Position numbers and translations under genes: made by a program
Shown: piece after piece, positions 15,131 to 23,833 of the stretch
Layout: every line of letters begins with the position of its first letter
Numbering within the stretch: position 1 is the stretch's first letter
NCBI GenBank assembly: GCA_024645065.1
Contig: JAHEGP010000008.1
Span: 1-28,606 of the forward strand
DNA length: 28,606 nt
Reading direction: 5' to 3'
DNA from: Cellvibrionales bacterium
Lineage (GTDB): Bacteria > Pseudomonadota > Gammaproteobacteria > Pseudomonadales > JAHEGP01
Notes under the pieces: model-generated
Database searches by the model: none
What the model was told of the DNA's origin: nothing
What the model saw: the letters and a program-made list of their open reading frames with translations, nothing else

Positions 15131-16079
15131 GCTGGGTATCGAGGTATTTTTCAGCGTCCAGCGCCGCCATACAACCGGACCCCGCCGAGGTGACCGCCTG
15201 GCGGTAAACATGGTCCGCGACATCACCGGCGGCAAAGACTCCCGCAATACTGGTTGCGGTCGCGTTGCCCTCGGTGCCACTTTTCACCACGATATAGCCG
15301 TTGCGCATAGCCAGTTGCTCAGCGAATATTCCGGTATTGGGGGTATGGCCAATGGCAATGAATACGCCCGCAACATCCATGGTGTGAGAGCTGTCGTCGA
15401 TATTGTTCCTCAAGCGTACCCCGGTTACACCGCTGTCGTCACCCAACACCTCGTCCAGTTCATGGTTCCAGCGAATCGTGATATTGCCGTTCTCCACCCG
15501 CTCCATCAGCTTGGACTGCAGCATTTTCTCGGCGCGCAGGGCATCGCGCCTGTGAACCAGGATGACCTCGCTGCAGATATTTGACAGGTAGAGCGCCTCT
15601 TCGACCGCGGTATTGCCTCCACCCACCACCACAACCTTCTTCTGGCGGTAGAAAAAGCCGTCGCAAGTGGCGCAGGCGCTAACGCCTTTTCCCATAAAAG
15701 CCTGCTCGGAATCCAATCCCAGATACTGGGCAGAGGCGCCGGTGGCAATGATCAGCGCATCGCAGGTGTAGCTACCCTGGTCTCCGTGCAACTCGAAGGG
15801 TCGCTGTTGCAGGGCTACTGTATGAATATGATCGAACAACACTCGGGTATCAAAGCGTTCGGCATGCTGCTGCATCCGCAGCATGAGTTCAGGTCCCTGG
15901 ACACCTTCGGCGTCACCGGGCCAGTTGTCGACATCGGTTGTCGTGGTCAATTGACCACCTTGTTGCATCCCGGTAAGTAATACCGGAGAAAGATTGGCCC
16001 GGGCAGCGTAAACCGCCGCACTATAACCGGCTGGGCCCGACCCGAGGATGATCAGTTGATGATGCTGTCTATCAGTCAT
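15123..16079 (-). CDS. trxB: Thioredoxin-disulfide reductase
   Basis: FAD-dependent homodimer that reduces thioredoxin with NADPH. The 318-residue product (E. coli 321) has the FAD-binding LGSGPAGYSAA at 12-22 and the redox-active CATC at 136-139. The NADPH motif VGGGNTAVEEA starts at about 152, followed by HRRDALRAEK, whose arginines bind the 2'-phosphate. The C-terminal FAD motif is FAAGDVAD. The chosen ATG at 16079 has AGGGAC upstream and matches the family N-terminus. It heads the minus-strand group trxB-aat-bpt(-infA), with aat overlapping by 8 nt. Confidence 0.98.
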   Translation of the reverse strand: MTDRQHHQLIILGSGPAGYSAAVYAARANLSPVLLTGMQQGGQLTTTTDVDNWPGDAEGVQGPELMLRMQQHAERFDTRVLFDHIHTVALQQRPFELHGDQGSYTCDALIIATGASAQYLGLDSEQAFMGKGVSACATCDGFFYRQKKVVVVGGGNTAVEEALYLSNICSEVILVHRRDALRAEKMLQSKLMERVENGNITIRWNHELDEVLGDDSGVTGVRLRNNIDDSSHTMDVAGVFIAIGHTPNTGIFAEQLAMRNGYIVVKSGTEGNATATSIAGVFAAGDVADHVYRQAVTSAGSGCMAALDAEKYLDTQRG

Positions 16080-16409
16080 GCGATTACGTCCCTTGAATTG
16101 AGAGTAAAGAGCCGTGGCCTGGCGCCTGTCGCAATCCAGACGCTCCACTATCAGCGGGTTTCGAGATGGCGCAATTTGAACAAATACGCCACCAAAAAGC
16201 CAGTAGCCGTTATAATGCGCCCTGACAATGCTTTCCCAGCACCCTCCAGGGCCGTGCTCTATACCCACAAACCACTGCAACAAAGATATTTATCTATTTG
16301 ATATATAACAGTTTTAAGGCCATACTTTGACAGGTTGACAGAACCTCAGGCAATATTTTTCGATGCATAAGCGCAAGCAAAACTCGCAACCACAGGGGTG
16401 AGCAGTACA
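16080..16409. other. Divergent trxB-ftsK intergenic region
   Basis: About 330 nt with no credible gene; E. coli has lrp between trxB and ftsK, and it is absent here. The half nearest ftsK is strikingly AT-rich (16280-16320) compared with the surroundings. It holds a good promoter-like pair (listed separately), a tandem TTGACAGG-TTGACAGA repeat at 16327-16342 and an isolated plus-strand TATAAT at 16211-16216 without a matching -35. I see no clear trxB promoter. Confidence 0.5.
16298..16326 (+). promoter_or_regulatory. Candidate ftsK promoter (TTGATA-N17-CATACT)
   Basis: TTGATA at 16298-16303 (five of six to the -35 consensus) and CATACT at 16321-16326 (four of six to the -10) are separated by exactly 17 nt in an AT-rich tract. 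The predicted transcript would start near 16333, about 75 nt before the ftsK start, right at the tandem TTGACAG repeat. Confidence 0.42.
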
Positions 16410-18767
16410 TTGGCAAAACGCAAAGCCAAAGCGAAAGTTGAACCGGCGAAAAGAGCAATCCCCGAGCAGGTGGCCTATCGATTGCGGGAAGGCGCCTTCA
16501 TCGGGCTGGCAGCCGTGTGCATCTATGTTTTCATAGCGCTTAGCACCTATCACGCCGGCGACCCGGGATGGTCCACCACTGGCAGCGGCGCCGCCGTTCG
16601 CAATGCCGGCGGTATCACCGGCGCCTACATCGCGGATATCTTCTACACCCTGTTCGGCTATATGGCGTTCCTGTTTCCAATCATGCTGGGCTATCGCGCG
16701 TGGTTGATACTGCGCGATCGTCATCAGCTGCAGGGCTTCGACGGTTTTCACTTTTCGATGCGGCTACTGGGGTTTGCGCTGGTCATGCTGAGTGCTACCG
16801 GGCTGTCACATATCAACGTCGATCCCATTGCCCAGCTACCGGAAGGTGCAGGGGGCATTCTGGGGATAGCGGTTGGCGACGCCTGCCTCAACGCCTTTAA
16901 TGTGACCGGTGCGCGGCTGCTGTTGCTGGCGTTGCTGTTGTTCGGGGTGACCATATTTACCGGATTGTCGTGGCTCAGGCTGATGGAACATACCGGCCGA
17001 CTCACCCTGGGTTTCGGCCGTTGGCTGCAGCAGAAATTGAGTAATTTGCGCGCCCGCTGGCTCGAGCACAAGGCCGGTAAAGCACTCAAGCAGCAACGAC
17101 AGGAAACCTTCAAGGCCCAGAAAAAGAAAATAGACAGCAAACCGCAACCGCAGATCGTGCCAACGAAAAAAGTCGTCGAGCAGGGCAAGCGGGTGTTCCG
17201 GGAAAAGCAGGTCACACTGTTCGCGTCCGATGGCAGCGGGGAGTTGCCACCGCTGTCTTTACTGGATATTCCGAAAGCGTCCGACAAAAAGGGTTATTCA
17301 GAGGAAGCCCTGACTACCATGTCACGTCGGCTGGAGCATAAGCTGGACGACTTCGGCATCGAGGCGGTAGTGCGCGATGTGTATCCCGGCCCGGTGATCA
17401 CACGATTCGAGATCGACCCCGCACCCGGGGTGAAGGTCAGTCGTATCACCAATCTGGCAAAGGATTTGGCGAGGTCGCTGTCTGTGGTTAGCGTGCGGGT
17501 AGTGGAAGTGATACCCGGAAAATCCTACGTCGGCATTGAGATTCCCAATGAAGACCGGGAGATGGTATTTCTCTCCCAGGTGCTATCCTCCAAAGCCTAT
17601 GATGAAGCGCGCTCGCCGCTGTCCCTCGCCCTGGGTCACGATATCGCGGGACTTCCGGTTATCGCCGATTTGGCGAAGATGCCTCACTTGCTGGTTGCCG
17701 GAACCACTGGTTCCGGCAAATCGGTAGGCGTTAATGCCATGTTGCTCAGCTTGCTGTACAAGGCGAATCCGGAACAGGTTCGACTGATCATGGTGGACCC
17801 GAAAATGCTGGAATTGTCGATTTACGATGGCATTCCCCATCTCCTGACACCGGTGATCACAGATATGAAGGATGCCGCCAGCGGCTTGCGCTGGTGTGTC
17901 GGCGAGATGGAACGACGCTACAAGCAGATGGCCGCGCTGGGTGTCAGGAATCTGCAGGGTTACAATCGCAAGATCAGGGAAGCCATCACCAGTGGCAATC
18001 CGATACCGGATCCCCTGTGGCAGTTTGACCCCCATGCAGTCGGGGTGGGAATGCCGGAGCTTACCGAGGCTCCCAATCTGGAACCGCTACCGTATATCGT
18101 CGTTGTTATCGACGAATTCGCCGACATGATGATGATCGTCGGCAAAAAGGTTGAAGAACTCATCGCGCGCATAGCCCAGAAGGCGAGGGCTGCAGGGATT
18201 CATTTGATTCTGGCCACCCAGCGCCCCTCGGTGGACGTTATCACCGGCTTGATCAAAGCCAATATCCCGACCCGCATTGCCTTCCAGGTGTCGTCAAAAA
18301 TCGATTCCCGTACCATCCTCGACCAGGGAGGCGCAGAGCAGCTCCTGGGGCACGGCGACATGCTTTACCTGCCGCCGGGCAGCGGACTGCCGGTGCGCGT
18401 CCACGGCGCTTTTGTCGATGACCATGAAGTGCATCGGGTGGTGGAGGATTGGAAACAGCGCGCCCAGCCCAACTACATCGACGATCTGCTGGAGGATGGC
18501 GCCAATGAGTTCGTGCCAGGCTACAGCAACCCGGGCAGCGGTGGTGGCGGTGACGAGGATCCCGAAAGCGAACCCTTGTACGATGAAGCGGTCGAATTTG
18601 TTTTGCAGAGCCGCAAGGCATCGATATCAGCGGTCCAGCGCAAGCTGCGAATTGGATATAATCGCGCTGCTCGCATGATCGAAACCATGGAACAGGCCGG
18701 CGTGGTCAGTTCGATGGGTAGCAACGGCCAACGCGAAGTGTTGGCGCCATCACCTCCAGGAGATTAG
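16410..18767 (+). CDS. ftsK: DNA translocase FtsK
   Basis: Septal, membrane-anchored AAA+ motor that pumps DNA and activates XerCD at dif during chromosome segregation. Length is about 785 residues. The N-terminal domain has a basic head, then about four membrane segments (near 30-47, 72-100, 117-131 and 168-187). The linker is only about 90 residues, basic, Lys/Gln-rich. The motor has alpha/beta domains with GTTGSGKS at 431-438 and VIDEFADMMM as Walker B, and the winged-helix gamma domain (ASISAVQRKLRIGYNRAARM) is at the C-terminus. I prefer the TTG at 16410, with GGGGTG 7-8 nt upstream, over the in-frame GTG at 16398 which lacks a ribosome-binding site. It leads the long plus-strand operon; lolA starts 2 nt later. 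Confidence 0.97.
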   Translation: MAKRKAKAKVEPAKRAIPEQVAYRLREGAFIGLAAVCIYVFIALSTYHAGDPGWSTTGSGAAVRNAGGITGAYIADIFYTLFGYMAFLFPIMLGYRAWLILRDRHQLQGFDGFHFSMRLLGFALVMLSATGLSHINVDPIAQLPEGAGGILGIAVGDACLNAFNVTGARLLLLALLLFGVTIFTGLSWLRLMEHTGRLTLGFGRWLQQKLSNLRARWLEHKAGKALKQQRQETFKAQKKKIDSKPQPQIVPTKKVVEQGKRVFREKQVTLFASDGSGELPPLSLLDIPKASDKKGYSEEALTTMSRRLEHKLDDFGIEAVVRDVYPGPVITRFEIDPAPGVKVSRITNLAKDLARSLSVVSVRVVEVIPGKSYVGIEIPNEDREMVFLSQVLSSKAYDEARSPLSLALGHDIAGLPVIADLAKMPHLLVAGTTGSGKSVGVNAMLLSLLYKANPEQVRLIMVDPKMLELSIYDGIPHLLTPVITDMKDAASGLRWCVGEMERRYKQMAALGVRNLQGYNRKIREAITSGNPIPDPLWQFDPHAVGVGMPELTEAPNLEPLPYIVVVIDEFADMMMIVGKKVEELIARIAQKARAAGIHLILATQRPSVDVITGLIKANIPTRIAFQVSSKIDSRTILDQGGAEQLLGHGDMLYLPPGSGLPVRVHGAFVDDHEVHRVVEDWKQRAQPNYIDDLLEDGANEFVPGYSNPGSGGGGDEDPESEPLYDEAVEFVLQSRKASISAVQRKLRIGYNRAARMIETMEQAGVVSSMGSNGQREVLAPSPPGD

Positions 18768-18769
18768 AT

Positions 18770-19390
18770 GTGCCGCGATTACCGGATTTTTTGCCGCTCG
18801 GGCTAGTGCTGCTGTTGTGCCTCGTCGGTGGCCAGGCCCAGGCCGACGCCCTGGAGACACTCAGCCAGTCGCTGGCCAATATCAGCAGTTACCGCGCCGG
18901 ATTCCAGCAGCACATCTACGACCAGGACGGGGATCTGGTACAGCAGAGCGAAGGGACTTTGATGGCAGCCCGCCCCGGCAAACTGCGTTGGGAGAGCCAA
19001 GCCCCCTTTGCCCAGCTGATCGTGGTCGACGGTAGCCAGATCTGGCGTTATGAGGAAGACCTGCAACAGGTTGTGGTGAGTCGCTACAGCGACGACCTGG
19101 GCAGTACGCCGGCGCTGTTACTCAGTGGCGATATTGATTCCATTGGCGCTCGCTACGAGGTCGCTAAGGTCGATGACCAATTCGAATTGTTGCCCCGCAA
19201 TGAACAGAGCCTGTTCCGCAAGATGCGAGTAAAGATAACGGATGGCAAAATCACCCGACTTCTATTGGAAGATACCCTGGGCCAGACCACCAGCCTGACA
19301 TTCAGCGCTATCGAGCTGAACCCCAAAATCGCGCCTGAACGGTTTGAATTCGTCGTGCCAGAGGGCGTGGATGTGTTGCGCGATGAATGA
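18770..19390 (+). CDS. lolA: Outer-membrane lipoprotein carrier protein
   Basis: Periplasmic chaperone carrying lipoproteins from LolCDE to LolB. The 206-residue product has a signal peptide (hydrophobic LPLGLVLLLCLVGG, then AQA-DA cleavage near residue 25). The mature LolA barrel follows, with SYRAGFQQ, GTLMAARPGKLRWE, LIVVDGSQIWRYEEDLQQV and FEFVVPEGVDVL. The start is a GTG at 18770 with AGGAG 7 nt upstream, itself overlapping the ftsK 3' end. The stop overlaps the rarA start by 8 nt, so translation is likely coupled in both directions. Confidence 0.97.
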   Translation: MPRLPDFLPLGLVLLLCLVGGQAQADALETLSQSLANISSYRAGFQQHIYDQDGDLVQQSEGTLMAARPGKLRWESQAPFAQLIVVDGSQIWRYEEDLQQVVVSRYSDDLGSTPALLLSGDIDSIGARYEVAKVDDQFELLPRNEQSLFRKMRVKITDGKITRLLLEDTLGQTTSLTFSAIELNPKIAPERFEFVVPEGVDVLRDE

Positions 19391-20723
19391 AACCCTGTTC
19401 AGTGAGGGTGGCTACCAGCCCCTGGCGGCGGCAGTTCGGCCGCAGACGCTGGCAGACTATCGGGGCCAGCAACATATATTGGGCAGCGGCATGCCACTGC
19501 GCGAGGCATTGGAGGCGGGGCAGGTTCACTCGATGGTGTTCTGGGGACCGCCCGGCGTCGGCAAGACAACCCTTGCCAGGCTCATTGCGCGCTGCGTAGA
19601 TGCACATTTTGAAACCCTGTCGGCAGTGCTCAGTGGTGTCAGGGAGATTCGCCAGGCGATAGACATCGCGCGTCAGCAAAAAAGCCTGGGCGACCGCAAG
19701 ACCATTCTTTTTATCGACGAAGTGCACCGATTCAACAAAGCCCAACAGGACGCGTTCCTGCCCCATATCGAGGACGGCACCATCATCTTTATCGGGGCCA
19801 CAACTGAAAATCCGTCGTTTGAATTGAATAATGCACTGCTATCGCGATGTCGGGTTTATGTACTCAAAACCCTGCCTGTCGACACTATCGTCAGCATTCT
19901 CGAAAACGCCCTGCAAGACCCGCGCAGTCCGCTGGGCGATACCCGGATCGAGGTTGAGGCCGACATGCTCGAGCAGATTGCGAGGGTGGCGGACGGTGAC
20001 GCCCGGCGTGCCCTCAATCTGTTGGAGATTGCCTCGGACCTTGGACGCCAGGCCGACGGCTCTGTAACCATCGATGTGCAGTTGGCCGGGCAATTGTTCA
20101 GCGGCGATGTGCGCCGCTTCGACAAGGGTGGAGATTTATTCTACGAGCAGATATCAGCGCTGCACAAAGCTGTGCGGGGGTCATCTCCCGACGCCGCATT
20201 GTACTGGTTATTGCGTATGCTGGAAGGCGGATGTGACCCGCTTTATGTGGCCCGCCGGGTGGTGCGCATGGCCAGCGAGGACGTGGGTAACGCCGACCCC
20301 AGGGCACTCGCGCTGGCGCTCAATGCCTGGGATGCAATCGAGCGCCTGGGCAGCCCCGAGGGAGAATTGACCCTCGCCCAGGCCGTGATTTATCTCGCCA
20401 GTGCCCCCAAGAGCAACGCAGTTTACAGCGCGTTCAAGACTGCGAGGGACGTGGTGCGCAAGGGGCCCGACTACGAGGTTCCCATGCACCTGAGAAACGC
20501 GCCCACAAAGCTGATGAAGTCAATGGACTATGGTGCCGGTTATCGCTATGCCCACGACGAGCCAGGTGCCTATGCCGCCGGAGAAAACTATCTACCCCCC
20601 GAGCTTGCTGACCAGCGCTTCTATCATCCGGTTGAACGCGGACTGGAGAAAAGAATTGCGGAAAAGCTGCAGTATCTACGCGGGCTCGATCAGGAGAGCG
20701 GCCAGCGCCGCTATGTGCCCTAG
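19383..20723 (+). CDS. rarA: Replication-associated recombination protein A (MgsA/RarA AAA+ ATPase)
   Basis: Clamp-loader-like AAA+ ATPase that acts at stalled replication forks; homologue of E. coli RarA and eukaryotic WRNIP1/Mgs1. The product is 446 residues (E. coli 447). Walker A is GPPGVGKT at 55-62, Walker B is ILFIDEVHRF at 108-117, and sensor 1 is IGATTENPSFELN. The C-terminal tetramerisation part includes SEDVGNADPRAL and HLRNAPTKLMK. The ATG at 19383 lies in the last codons of lolA and matches the family N-terminus; a longer open frame inside lolA is rejected. crcB begins 3 nt after its stop. Confidence 0.98.
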   Translation: MNETLFSEGGYQPLAAAVRPQTLADYRGQQHILGSGMPLREALEAGQVHSMVFWGPPGVGKTTLARLIARCVDAHFETLSAVLSGVREIRQAIDIARQQKSLGDRKTILFIDEVHRFNKAQQDAFLPHIEDGTIIFIGATTENPSFELNNALLSRCRVYVLKTLPVDTIVSILENALQDPRSPLGDTRIEVEADMLEQIARVADGDARRALNLLEIASDLGRQADGSVTIDVQLAGQLFSGDVRRFDKGGDLFYEQISALHKAVRGSSPDAALYWLLRMLEGGCDPLYVARRVVRMASEDVGNADPRALALALNAWDAIERLGSPEGELTLAQAVIYLASAPKSNAVYSAFKTARDVVRKGPDYEVPMHLRNAPTKLMKSMDYGAGYRYAHDEPGAYAAGENYLPPELADQRFYHPVERGLEKRIAEKLQYLRGLDQESGQRRYVP

Positions 20724-20726
20724 CCG

Positions 20727-21122
20727 ATGCCGTCGATGGCTTTGACACTGATAACTGTGGCACTGGGGGGTGCGGCAGGTGCCATGTCCCGGTTCCTGCT
20801 GTCGAACTATTTCAACCGGGTTTTCGACATTCATCATACGGTGCATATCGGCACCATGCTGGTCAACATTCTGGGCTCCTTCATTATGGGTATCGCCTAT
20901 GTGTATATCCTGGAAAAGGAAATATGGCACCCGCATCTCAAGAGCCTGTTGATGGTCGGCATGCTTGGCGCCTTTACCACCTTCTCTTCTTTCTCTCTCG
21001 AAGCCATCACCTTCTTCGAGCGCGGGCACCCCTGGCTCAGCCTGCTCTACGTTGTGGGCACCGTTGTTCTGTGCCTCTGTTCCGCCGCCGCCGCGATAGG
21101 CTTGGCGAGATACTTTTTCTAA
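20727..21122 (+). CDS. crcB: Fluoride ion channel CrcB/Fluc
   Basis: A small four-helix membrane protein forming antiparallel dimers with two fluoride pores; it protects against fluoride. The 131-residue product shows GGAAGAMSRF at 14-23, TMLVNILGSFIMG with pore Asn47, and the signature GMLGAFTTFSSFSLE at about 78-92 carrying the pore phenylalanines and the Na+-site residues. No Shine-Dalgarno is clear. Starts at 20727 or 20736 (three residues shorter) are both possible. It lies 3 nt after rarA and 11 nt before serS, so it is co-transcribed; no fluoride riboswitch is seen before it. Confidence 0.95.
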   Translation: MPSMALTLITVALGGAAGAMSRFLLSNYFNRVFDIHHTVHIGTMLVNILGSFIMGIAYVYILEKEIWHPHLKSLLMVGMLGAFTTFSSFSLEAITFFERGHPWLSLLYVVGTVVLCLCSAAAAIGLARYFF

Positions 21123-21133
21123 ACGGAAGCACT

Positions 21134-22411
21134 ATGCTTGATATCAAACGCATTCGAAAAAACCCCGAACAGGTTGCCGCTGGCCTAGCGCTGAAAGGTT
21201 ATCAGTTCGATAGTGCCAACTTCACGGCTTTGGATGCCAGGCGCAAGCAACTCGATATCGACAGCCAGCAATTGCTGGCCGAACGCAAGACCGCGTCCAA
21301 GGCCATTGGCGAGCTGGTAAGGCAGGGTATGCCGGTCGATGATGCCAAGCGCAGTGTCGAGCAAAGCCTGCAGCGCATTTCGGCGCAGCTTGACGACAAG
21401 GTAGAACAGTCGCGGCAGGTGCAGGAGCAAATCGACCAACTACTGCTGAGCATACCCAACCTGCCACAGCCCGATGTACCGGCAGGTGACAGTGAGGCGG
21501 ACAATATCGAAGTCAGTCGCTGGGGAGAGCCCCGGCAATTCGATTTTGAGCCCCTCGATCATGCCACACTGGGCGGCAATAACGGCCTGCTCGACTTCGA
21601 TGTCGCGGCAAAAATCACCGGGGCGCGGTTCGCGGTTCTGAAAGGGGCCCTGGCGCGCCTGCATCGGGCGCTGATCCAGTTGATGCTGGATACCCACACC
21701 GGCCAACATGGCTACACCGAAGTCAATGTGCCCTACATCGTCAACAGCAGTTCCCTGCAAGGCACCGGCCAACTGCCCAAATTCGAGCAGGACCTGTTCA
21801 AGCTCGACACCGAACAGGATTTGTACCTGATACCCACCGCCGAGGTCCCGGTAACCAATATTGTGCGAGATCACATCGCCGAGGATCTGCCATTGAAAAT
21901 GGTTTGCCACAGCCCGTGCTTTCGCAGCGAGGCGGGCAGCCATGGAAAGGACACCCGGGGAATGATTCGTCAACATCAGTTCGAGAAGGTGGAATTGGTG
22001 CAAATGGTCACGCCAGGCCAGTCCGATCAAGCTCTGGAGCAACTCACGGCAGATGCTGAAGCTATCCTTCAAACCCTGGATTTACCCTATCGCAAGGTGA
22101 TTCTGTGCGGGGGTGATCTGGGGTTTTCCGCCCAGAAAACCTACGACCTCGAGGTCTGGCTACCGGGCCAGCAGGCCTACCGTGAGATCAGCTCTTGCAG
22201 TAATTTCGGCGACTATCAGGCGCGGCGTCTAAAGGCCCGCTGGCGCAACCCTGAAACAGGAAAGCCGGAATATTTGCACACTCTCAACGGGTCCGGACTC
22301 GCCGTGGGACGCACCCTGGTTGCCATATTGGAGAACTGCCAGCAGGCTGATGGTACTATAGAACTGCCTACCGCATTGCGACCGTATATGGGTGGCGTCG
22401 AAATCATCTAG
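21134..22411 (+). CDS. serS: Serine-tRNA ligase
   Basis: Class II aminoacyl-tRNA synthetase charging tRNA Ser and tRNA Sec. The 425-residue product begins MLDIKRIRKNPEQV. It has the long antiparallel coiled-coil tRNA-binding arm (about 30-105), the serine site LIPTAEVP, motif 2 from FRSEAGSHGKDTRG (263-276) to FEKVE (283-287), and motif 3 GRTLVAILEN near the C-terminus. The start ATG at 21134 has GGAAG upstream. A much longer open frame reaching into crcB is not supported. cysG follows 19 nt after the stop. Confidence 0.98.
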   Translation: MLDIKRIRKNPEQVAAGLALKGYQFDSANFTALDARRKQLDIDSQQLLAERKTASKAIGELVRQGMPVDDAKRSVEQSLQRISAQLDDKVEQSRQVQEQIDQLLLSIPNLPQPDVPAGDSEADNIEVSRWGEPRQFDFEPLDHATLGGNNGLLDFDVAAKITGARFAVLKGALARLHRALIQLMLDTHTGQHGYTEVNVPYIVNSSSLQGTGQLPKFEQDLFKLDTEQDLYLIPTAEVPVTNIVRDHIAEDLPLKMVCHSPCFRSEAGSHGKDTRGMIRQHQFEKVELVQMVTPGQSDQALEQLTADAEAILQTLDLPYRKVILCGGDLGFSAQKTYDLEVWLPGQQAYREISSCSNFGDYQARRLKARWRNPETGKPEYLHTLNGSGLAVGRTLVAILENCQQADGTIELPTALRPYMGGVEII

Positions 22412-22430
22412 GGCTGGAACACCAGCATTT

Positions 22431-23828
22431 ATGAGGTACTTACCACTAGCTGTCGATTTCCTGGACCAGGCCGTATTGTTGGTAGGCGGGGGGGAGGTTG
22501 CGCTGCGCAAGGTGCGCCAGCTCATCAAATCCGGCGCCAGGGTTACGGTGGTGGCGCCCGAGGTCAATGCTGCACTGCGAGCATCAGTTCTTGAGTCCGG
22601 CGGCACGGTTTACCAGCGCGCGTTCGAAGAAGCGGACATCGATGCGAAACGCCTCGTTGTTGCTGCCACCGATACGCCCTCGCTCAACCAGCACATCTCC
22701 GCGTTATGCCACGCTCGGCACTTGCTGGTTAATGTGGTGGACCAGCCCGACTTGTGCAACGTCATTTTCCCGGCTGTCGTCGACCGCGAGCCGTTGACAA
22801 TTGCTATCAGCAGTGGCGGCAGCTCACCGGTATTGACCCGCATGCTGCGGGCGAGGATTGAATCCACCATATCCAGTAATTACGGCAATCTGGCCGACTT
22901 TGCCGCCGTTTACAGAACGGCGGTAAAACAGGCGATTGCCGAACCCGCGCAGCGGCGGCATTTCTGGGAAGATGTGCTGCAGGGGCCAGTCGGGGAAATG
23001 GTCCTGTCTGGCCGCAGGGAGGAGGCCGACGCCCTGCTTGCAGAAGCTTTGCAGGAAAACGGAAAACCATCGCGGGGAGAGGTATACCTGGTGGGCGCCG
23101 GCCCCGGTGATCCCGACCTGCTTACCTTTAAAGCCTACAGGCTGATGCAGAAGGCCGAAGTCGTACTTTATGATCGCCTGGTAGCGCCGTCTATTGTTGC
23201 TATGTGCCGGGTTGATGCCGAGCGCATATACGTCGGTAAGGCCAAGAGTGACCATGCGGTGCCGCAGCAAGGAATCAATGAATTGTTGCTGCACCACGCA
23301 CGGGCCGGCAAGCGAGTATTGCGCCTCAAGGGCGGCGACCCGTTCATCTTTGGTCGCGGCGGCGAAGAGATCGAGCATCTGGCAGCTCAGGGGATACCAT
23401 TTCAGGTGGTACCCGGTATTACCGCTGCATCAGGCTGTGCCTGCTATGCCGGTATACCGCTGACCCACAGGGACTACGCCCAGTCGGTACGATTTGTCAC
23501 GGGACATTTAAAAGACGGCAGTATGGATTTGGACTGGCGCACGCTCGTAAATCCGGAGCAGACGGTGGTGTTTTATATGAGCCTCACAGGCCTGCCAACC
23601 ATTTGCCGACAATTGATGGCCCATGGCCGCGCAGCTGGCACGCCTATCGCGCTGGTCGAACAGGGGACAACCGCGAACCAACGCGTATTTTGCGGGCAAC
23701 TCGATAACTTCGTTGCTATGATTGCAGCGGCAAAACCCCGAGCACCCACATTGTTGATCGTAGGCGAAGTCGTCAAGCTCCGCAGTCGCCTCGCCTGGTT
23801 TGGCGCGGACATCCCACAACAAGAGTAA
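22431..23828 (+). CDS. cysG: Siroheme synthase (trifunctional)
   Basis: Makes siroheme from uroporphyrinogen III: two SAM-dependent methylations, NAD-dependent dehydrogenation and ferrochelation. The 465-residue product (E. coli 457) has the N-terminal CysG-B/Met8 domain with NAD motif VGGGEVALRK (18-27), D104, and S128 in SSGGSSPV, the site of phosphoserine in Salmonella CysG. The C-terminal SUMT domain (about 216-462) has VGAGPGDPDLLT, D248, K270, GGDPFIFGRGGEE and TAASGCACYAGIPLTHRDYA. Start ATG 22431 matches the family and leaves 19 nt after serS. The stop overlaps or abuts gor (TAATG). Siroheme serves sulfite and nitrite reductases. Confidence 0.98.
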   Translation: MRYLPLAVDFLDQAVLLVGGGEVALRKVRQLIKSGARVTVVAPEVNAALRASVLESGGTVYQRAFEEADIDAKRLVVAATDTPSLNQHISALCHARHLLVNVVDQPDLCNVIFPAVVDREPLTIAISSGGSSPVLTRMLRARIESTISSNYGNLADFAAVYRTAVKQAIAEPAQRRHFWEDVLQGPVGEMVLSGRREEADALLAEALQENGKPSRGEVYLVGAGPGDPDLLTFKAYRLMQKAEVVLYDRLVAPSIVAMCRVDAERIYVGKAKSDHAVPQQGINELLLHHARAGKRVLRLKGGDPFIFGRGGEEIEHLAAQGIPFQVVPGITAASGCACYAGIPLTHRDYAQSVRFVTGHLKDGSMDLDWRTLVNPEQTVVFYMSLTGLPTICRQLMAHGRAAGTPIALVEQGTTANQRVFCGQLDNFVAMIAAAKPRAPTLLIVGEVVKLRSRLAWFGADIPQQE

Positions 23829-23833
23829 TGAAA

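Noticed and set aside
16211..16216. Isolated plus-strand TATAAT between trxB and ftsK
   Set aside because: No -35-like hexamer at 16-18 nt upstream; the pair at 16298-16326 is a better promoter candidate.
20924..21133. N-terminal extension of serS inside crcB
   Set aside because: Out of phase with crcB, no family support; SerS proteins begin at MLDIK.
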